64,000 nt of DNA from Betaproteobacteria bacterium (GTDB taxonomy: Bacteria > Pseudomonadota > Gammaproteobacteria > Burkholderiales > Rhodocyclaceae): contig WQZF01000002.1 in NCBI GenBank assembly GCA_009780885.1, forward strand, positions 1-64,000, read 5' to 3'. Both the position numbers and the translations under genes were made by a program. Shown here one piece after another: positions 60,890 to 64,000 of the stretch. How positions within the stretch are numbered: position 1 is the first letter of the stretch; each line of letters begins with the position of its first letter. Below the pieces are notes generated by a model. That model worked only from the letters and a program-made list of their open reading frames with translations, ran no database searches and was not told the origin of the DNA.

Positions 60890-62131
60890 ATGACACGCCG
60901 CAGAGTCGTCATTACTGGCCTGGGGGTTGTATCCCCCATTGGCAACAGCGTCGAGGAATCCTGGCAGAACCTGCTCGCCGGCCGCTCCGGCATAGGTCGC
61001 GTCACGCGCTTCGACACCTCCACCTTCCCGGTGCATATTGCCGGTGAAGTCAAGAATTTCGACATTGGCCAATATCTCCCGGCCAAGGATGCGCGCCGGA
61101 TGGCGGCCTTCATCCATTACGGGATGGCGGCGGGCATTCAGGCAGTCAAGGATGCGGGGCTGGATTCCGGGACGCTCGATACCGAGCGCATCGGCATCGC
61201 CATTGGTTCGGGCATCGGCGGCCTCCCGTTGATCGAGGAAACCCACGTCGAATACGCAGCGCACGGAATGCGCAAGATTTCCCCCTTCTTTGTGCCGGGC
61301 TCGATCATCAACATGATCTCCGGCAACCTTTCCATCCTTTATGGATTCAAGGGGCCGAACATTGCACTGGTGACGGCATGTTCCACCGGCACCCACAGCA
61401 TTGGCGAAGCCGGGCGGATCATCGAATACGGTGATGCTGACGTAATGATCGCCGGCGGCGCGGAATCGACCATTTCCCCGCTCGGACTCGGCGGTTTCTG
61501 CGCCCCGCGCGCGTTGTCGACGCGCAACGATGACCCGGCCACCGCCAGCCGTCCGTGGGACAAGGATCGCGACGGTTTTGTGCTTGGCGAAGGAGCCGGC
61601 GTTGTCGTGCTCGAATCCCTGGAACACGCCAGGGCGCGCGGTGCGAAGATCTACGCCGAGCTTGCCGGTTATGGCATGAGCTCGGATGCCCACCACATCA
61701 CGGCCCCGCTCGAAGACGGCGACGGCGCGCGCCGCTGTATGATGGCCGCGCTCAAAAACGCCCGGCTCAATCCTTCGGATGTGCAATACGTCAACGCGCA
61801 CGGCACTTCCACCCCGCTGGGCGACCTGGCGGAAACCATCGCGCTCAAGGCTGCCTTTGGCGAACACGCGAAAAAGCTGGTGATCAGTTCGTGCAAATCC
61901 ATGATCGGCCACCTTCTCGGCGCCGCTGGCGGTGTCGAAGCCGTGTTTACCGCCCTGGCCCTGCATCACCAGATTTCTCCCCCGACGATCAACATTTTCA
62001 ACCAGGACCCGAAATGTGATCTCGACTATTGCGCCAACGAAGCCCGCCCGATGCGAATCGAGGCCGCGCTCTCCAACTCCTTCGGATTTGGCGGGACCAA
62101 CGGCACGGTGGCCTTCCGGCGGGTGGAATAA
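60890..62131 (+). CDS. fabF: Beta-ketoacyl-ACP synthase II
   Basis: A 413-residue condensing enzyme for fatty-acid elongation. The catalytic residues are Cys164 in VTACSTGTHS, His in NAHGTSTPLGD and His in SCKSMIGHLLGAAGG. The glycine-rich FGFGGTNGTVAF end is intact. It closes the plsX–fabH–fabD–fabG–acpP–fabF run. Confidence 0.97.
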   Translation: MTRRRVVITGLGVVSPIGNSVEESWQNLLAGRSGIGRVTRFDTSTFPVHIAGEVKNFDIGQYLPAKDARRMAAFIHYGMAAGIQAVKDAGLDSGTLDTERIGIAIGSGIGGLPLIEETHVEYAAHGMRKISPFFVPGSIINMISGNLSILYGFKGPNIALVTACSTGTHSIGEAGRIIEYGDADVMIAGGAESTISPLGLGGFCAPRALSTRNDDPATASRPWDKDRDGFVLGEGAGVVVLESLEHARARGAKIYAELAGYGMSSDAHHITAPLEDGDGARRCMMAALKNARLNPSDVQYVNAHGTSTPLGDLAETIALKAAFGEHAKKLVISSCKSMIGHLLGAAGGVEAVFTALALHHQISPPTINIFNQDPKCDLDYCANEARPMRIEAALSNSFGFGGTNGTVAFRRVE

Positions 62132-62180
62132 GGGCTGGCTGATCGCCCGCCTTCGTCGATTCACCTGATTCGCCCGCGCC

Positions 62181-62621
62181 GTGCACTTTCCGGTTCTCTT
62201 GCCGGTTCGCGCATCTCCCCGCCTGCGGGCGCTTTCCGCCTTCATTCATCTGTCAGCCTTCGGCGCTGCGCTGCTGCTGCCCTGGCCGCTCTTGTTGCGC
62301 CTTCTGCTCGTGGCGGCGCTTGCCGTATCCTTCTTCCAATCCTGGCGCGCGCCAGAGCTGCGGGAAATACATCTGGGAGAGGAGGGCGATCTCAGCTGCC
62401 GCTTTGCCGATGGCCGCAGCGCTTCCGCTGTGCTGCTCCCCGGAACCCGCCTTTTCTCCTTCGGCGTCCTGCTGGCTGCGCGTTGCGAAGATCCTGCGGA
62501 AAACCCCGCAACCCCACCCCGCGTCTGCCGCGTCCCCCTCCTTGCCGACAGCCTTCCTCCTGAAGGACTCCGCCAACTGCGCCTGTGGCTGCGCTGGAAA
62601 TACGCAGGGGAGAAGAATTGA
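62181..62621 (+). CDS. YgfX-like two-helix membrane protein
   Basis: A 146-residue protein with an apparent GTG start at 62181, two adjacent hydrophobic helices (about residues 18-50) and a soluble C-terminal part (SCRFADGRSASAVLLPGTRLFSFGVLL). This shape and position after fabF fit the YgfX/CptA family, some members of which are inner-membrane toxins acting on the cytoskeleton; here the assignment is tentative. The usual next gene, rpoE, is absent. The last base of its TGA stop is the first base of repeat copy 9. Confidence 0.65.
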   Translation: MHFPVLLPVRASPRLRALSAFIHLSAFGAALLLPWPLLLRLLLVAALAVSFFQSWRAPELREIHLGEEGDLSCRFADGRSASAVLLPGTRLFSFGVLLAARCEDPAENPATPPRVCRVPLLADSLPPEGLRQLRLWLRWKYAGEKN

Positions 62622-62698
62622 TTTTCTAAATTACTGTAATAATTCTTGAATAATAATCACTACAGTAGCGAAACATTCTTTAAGTAAATTTAGAAAAT
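62621..62698 (+). repeat. Oriented 78-bp AT-rich repeat, copy 9
   Basis: It starts ATTTTCTAAATTACTGTAAT and ends AGTAAATTTAGAAAAT, with centre CTACAGTAGCGAAACATTCT. Its first base completes the stop codon of the preceding gene. Confidence 0.95.
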
Positions 62699-62710
62699 AG
62701 ATGGGGTTGT

Positions 62711-62884
62711 TTTGAGCCACCCGAACCAGAAGGTTGGGGATTCCTGTACGGGCGGCGTAGGGGCGGGTTTGAAACCCGCCCGTACCACCCGCCCCTACAC
62801 AATGCGGGGCGCCTTCGGCGCCTGTTATGCCATGTCTCGCTGACCCCGCCATGAATGGCGGGGATTGCGCTCGACAGGTGTTCA
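62711..62884 (+). repeat. TTTGAGTCACCCCAACC repeat, copy enlarged by a nested palindrome
   Basis: The ends match 53434-53584. The core carries an extra GGGCGG/CCGCCC palindrome nested in the first, making it about 23 bp longer. A further palindrome AGGGGCGGC-AGAAC-GCCGCCCCT lies at 62894-62916. No gene is seen in 62699-62954. Confidence 0.88.
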
Positions 62885-62954
62885 AAAGTTCGCAGGGGCG
62901 GCAGAACGCCGCCCCTATAAAAACTCATTCCGTTCCGGGAGAAAGGGCCACTGA

Positions 62955-64000
62955 CTATTTCTTCTTCAGCAAGCCCTTGATCGAATCCTGCACTTTTTCC
63001 TGGGCCTTTTGTTTTACTTCTTCCTTTTTCTCTTCGACCTTGGCCTTTGCCTGTTCCTGCAGGAGTTTGCCGAATTCGATCCGGTAGCTCAGCTTGTCGA
63101 AGGGGCCGACCAGGCGGACGGGAATGGTGAGTCCCTTGAGGCTTTCCAGATCCTTGCCGTCCTGGCCGCCGGAGGTGTTGACGACGGTGACCTTGCTCAA
63201 ATAGTCCATTGTGCTTGCGCCGATGTTGATTTCACCTGCGCCGGTGATCCGGAAAAAGGGCGATTGGGCCGACAGATCGTCGTTTTTCGCAACACCGTCG
63301 CGGACGACAAAGCTCGCGGTGAGCGCGGAAAAATCGGTCTTTTGCGCCTGCGATGCGTTGATCATTGCATCCTCGCCACGGAATTGCGCCTTGAGGGTGC
63401 GGAAGCTCTTGGCAAGGTCGATGCCCTTGATGGCGCCGTCCCGCAGTGCCAGTTTGGAAGTGCCGTTCAGGGATTTTTTCATCGCGCCGACCGTTTGGCC
63501 CCGCATGCCGAGATCGGCTTCCAGCGTGCCGCGCCCTTCGAGAATGTCCTGTTGCAGCAGGTCGCGGAGCAGCGGGCCGATCTGGATATTCGTGGCGCTT
63601 TCCTTCAGGGTGACAAGGTTCTGTGCGGCATCGACATGCAGTGATCCGGTAACGCTGCCGTCATAGAGTTGCGCCGAGTGCGGGGTGATGTCGAGCTTGT
63701 CGTTTGCAGCCTGGATCTGGGTCTTCAGGGTGGACATCTTGACGCCGGAAACCTGTAGCGCGCCGACGGAAAGTTTTCCATTGACATTCCATCCCTTCAG
63801 CGCCGAGAGGTCGACCGGCGGATCGGTCTGTACCTTGGCGGCGGATTGCGCGGTTTTTTCGGTCTGCGGCAGATACTTGTCGACATTGAGGCGGTCGATG
63901 TCGAAATCGAAGCCGAAGGCGAGCGGAGAAAAGCGCGACACATTCCATTGCCCCTGAATCCTGCTTTCGTCGAAGCGGGTATCGATGGCGCCAGCCGCGC
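62955..64000 (-). CDS. AsmA family protein, C-terminal part, cut by the window edge
   Basis: The frame is open to the window edge and encodes the last 347 or so residues. The sequence matches the AsmA C-terminal domain: RFSPLAFGFDFDIDRLNVDKYLP, LTLKESATNIQIGPLLRDLL-type text, a GRGTLEADLGMRGQTV segment and the end IPVRLVGPFDKLSYRIEFGKLL. A lysine-rich coiled tail (VEEKKEEVKQKAQEKVQDSI) closes it. AsmA-like proteins are inner-membrane-anchored periplasmic proteins implicated in phospholipid transport to the outer membrane. The start lies outside. Confidence 0.88.
   Translation of the reverse strand, partial: AAGAIDTRFDESRIQGQWNVSRFSPLAFGFDFDIDRLNVDKYLPQTEKTAQSAAKVQTDPPVDLSALKGWNVNGKLSVGALQVSGVKMSTLKTQIQAANDKLDITPHSAQLYDGSVTGSLHVDAAQNLVTLKESATNIQIGPLLRDLLQQDILEGRGTLEADLGMRGQTVGAMKKSLNGTSKLALRDGAIKGIDLAKSFRTLKAQFRGEDAMINASQAQKTDFSALTASFVVRDGVAKNDDLSAQSPFFRITGAGEINIGASTMDYLSKVTVVNTSGGQDGKDLESLKGLTIPVRLVGPFDKLSYRIEFGKLLQEQAKAKVEEKKEEVKQKAQEKVQDSIKGLLKKK

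Overview
The window is 64 kb of a GC-rich bacterial chromosome. Gene content and order point to a betaproteobacterium, most likely Rhodocyclales or Nitrosomonadales. The main evidence is the leuC–entericidin–leuD–leuB–asd–fimV order, the folC–dedD–cvpA–purF block, the Maf–yceD–rpmF–plsX–fabHDG–acpP–fabF cluster, heme d1 genes and type IV pilus genes. This placement is inference; no rRNA or tRNA gene was seen.

Layout. Positions 1–4.8 kb hold decaying phage or mobile-element material: a broken large polyvalent protein with a zincin motif, then an AT-richer DnaQ-type exonuclease gene. At 5–7.9 kb lies a nirJ–nirN pair for heme d1 maturation, without the rest of a nir cluster. At 8.2–16.3 kb come HU, maeB, an aldo/keto reductase, the major pilin with a sigma-54-type promoter, aroC, a YdcH-type gene and an M48 lipoprotein protease. 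At 16.3–28.6 kb come leucine biosynthesis, asd, fimV, folC, dedD, cvpA and purF. At 29.4–31.5 kb is tsaB–rimI–udg. At 31.8–39.8 kb is a minor pilin operon (pilE, fimT, pilV, pilW, pilX, pilY1). At 40–49.8 kb, mostly on the minus strand, are a DUF3800 gene between direct repeats, ileS, ribF, a SUKH-type protein, a membrane J-domain protein, a low-molecular-weight phosphatase and uvrB. At 50–53 kb are a diguanylate cyclase and an aromatic aminotransferase. At 53.6–62.6 kb are an RsmI-like methyltransferase, Maf, a HigBA-type toxin–antitoxin pair and the fatty-acid synthesis cluster. The window ends inside an AsmA-family gene.

The most striking unexplained signal is a family of nine AT-rich elements of about 78 bp. 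They have 12-bp inverted termini (ATTTTCTAAATT / AATTTAGAAAAT), sit only between genes, and all nine have the same orientation along the chromosome whichever way their neighbours are transcribed. Several lie where the usual betaproteobacterial gene order is interrupted (fimV/folC, the 3' side of ileS, the end of the fabF cluster). At least five other repeat families are present. Some of them supply or abut stop codons (hup, udg, the ygfX-like gene).

Links between genes: NirJ and NirN act at different steps of heme d1 synthesis. PilA, the minor pilins, PilY1 and FimV all serve type IV pili. PlsX, FabH, FabD, FabG, AcpP and FabF form one lipid-synthesis unit. Most starts were refined by ribosome-binding sites and family N-termini, so several are shorter than the longest open frame.
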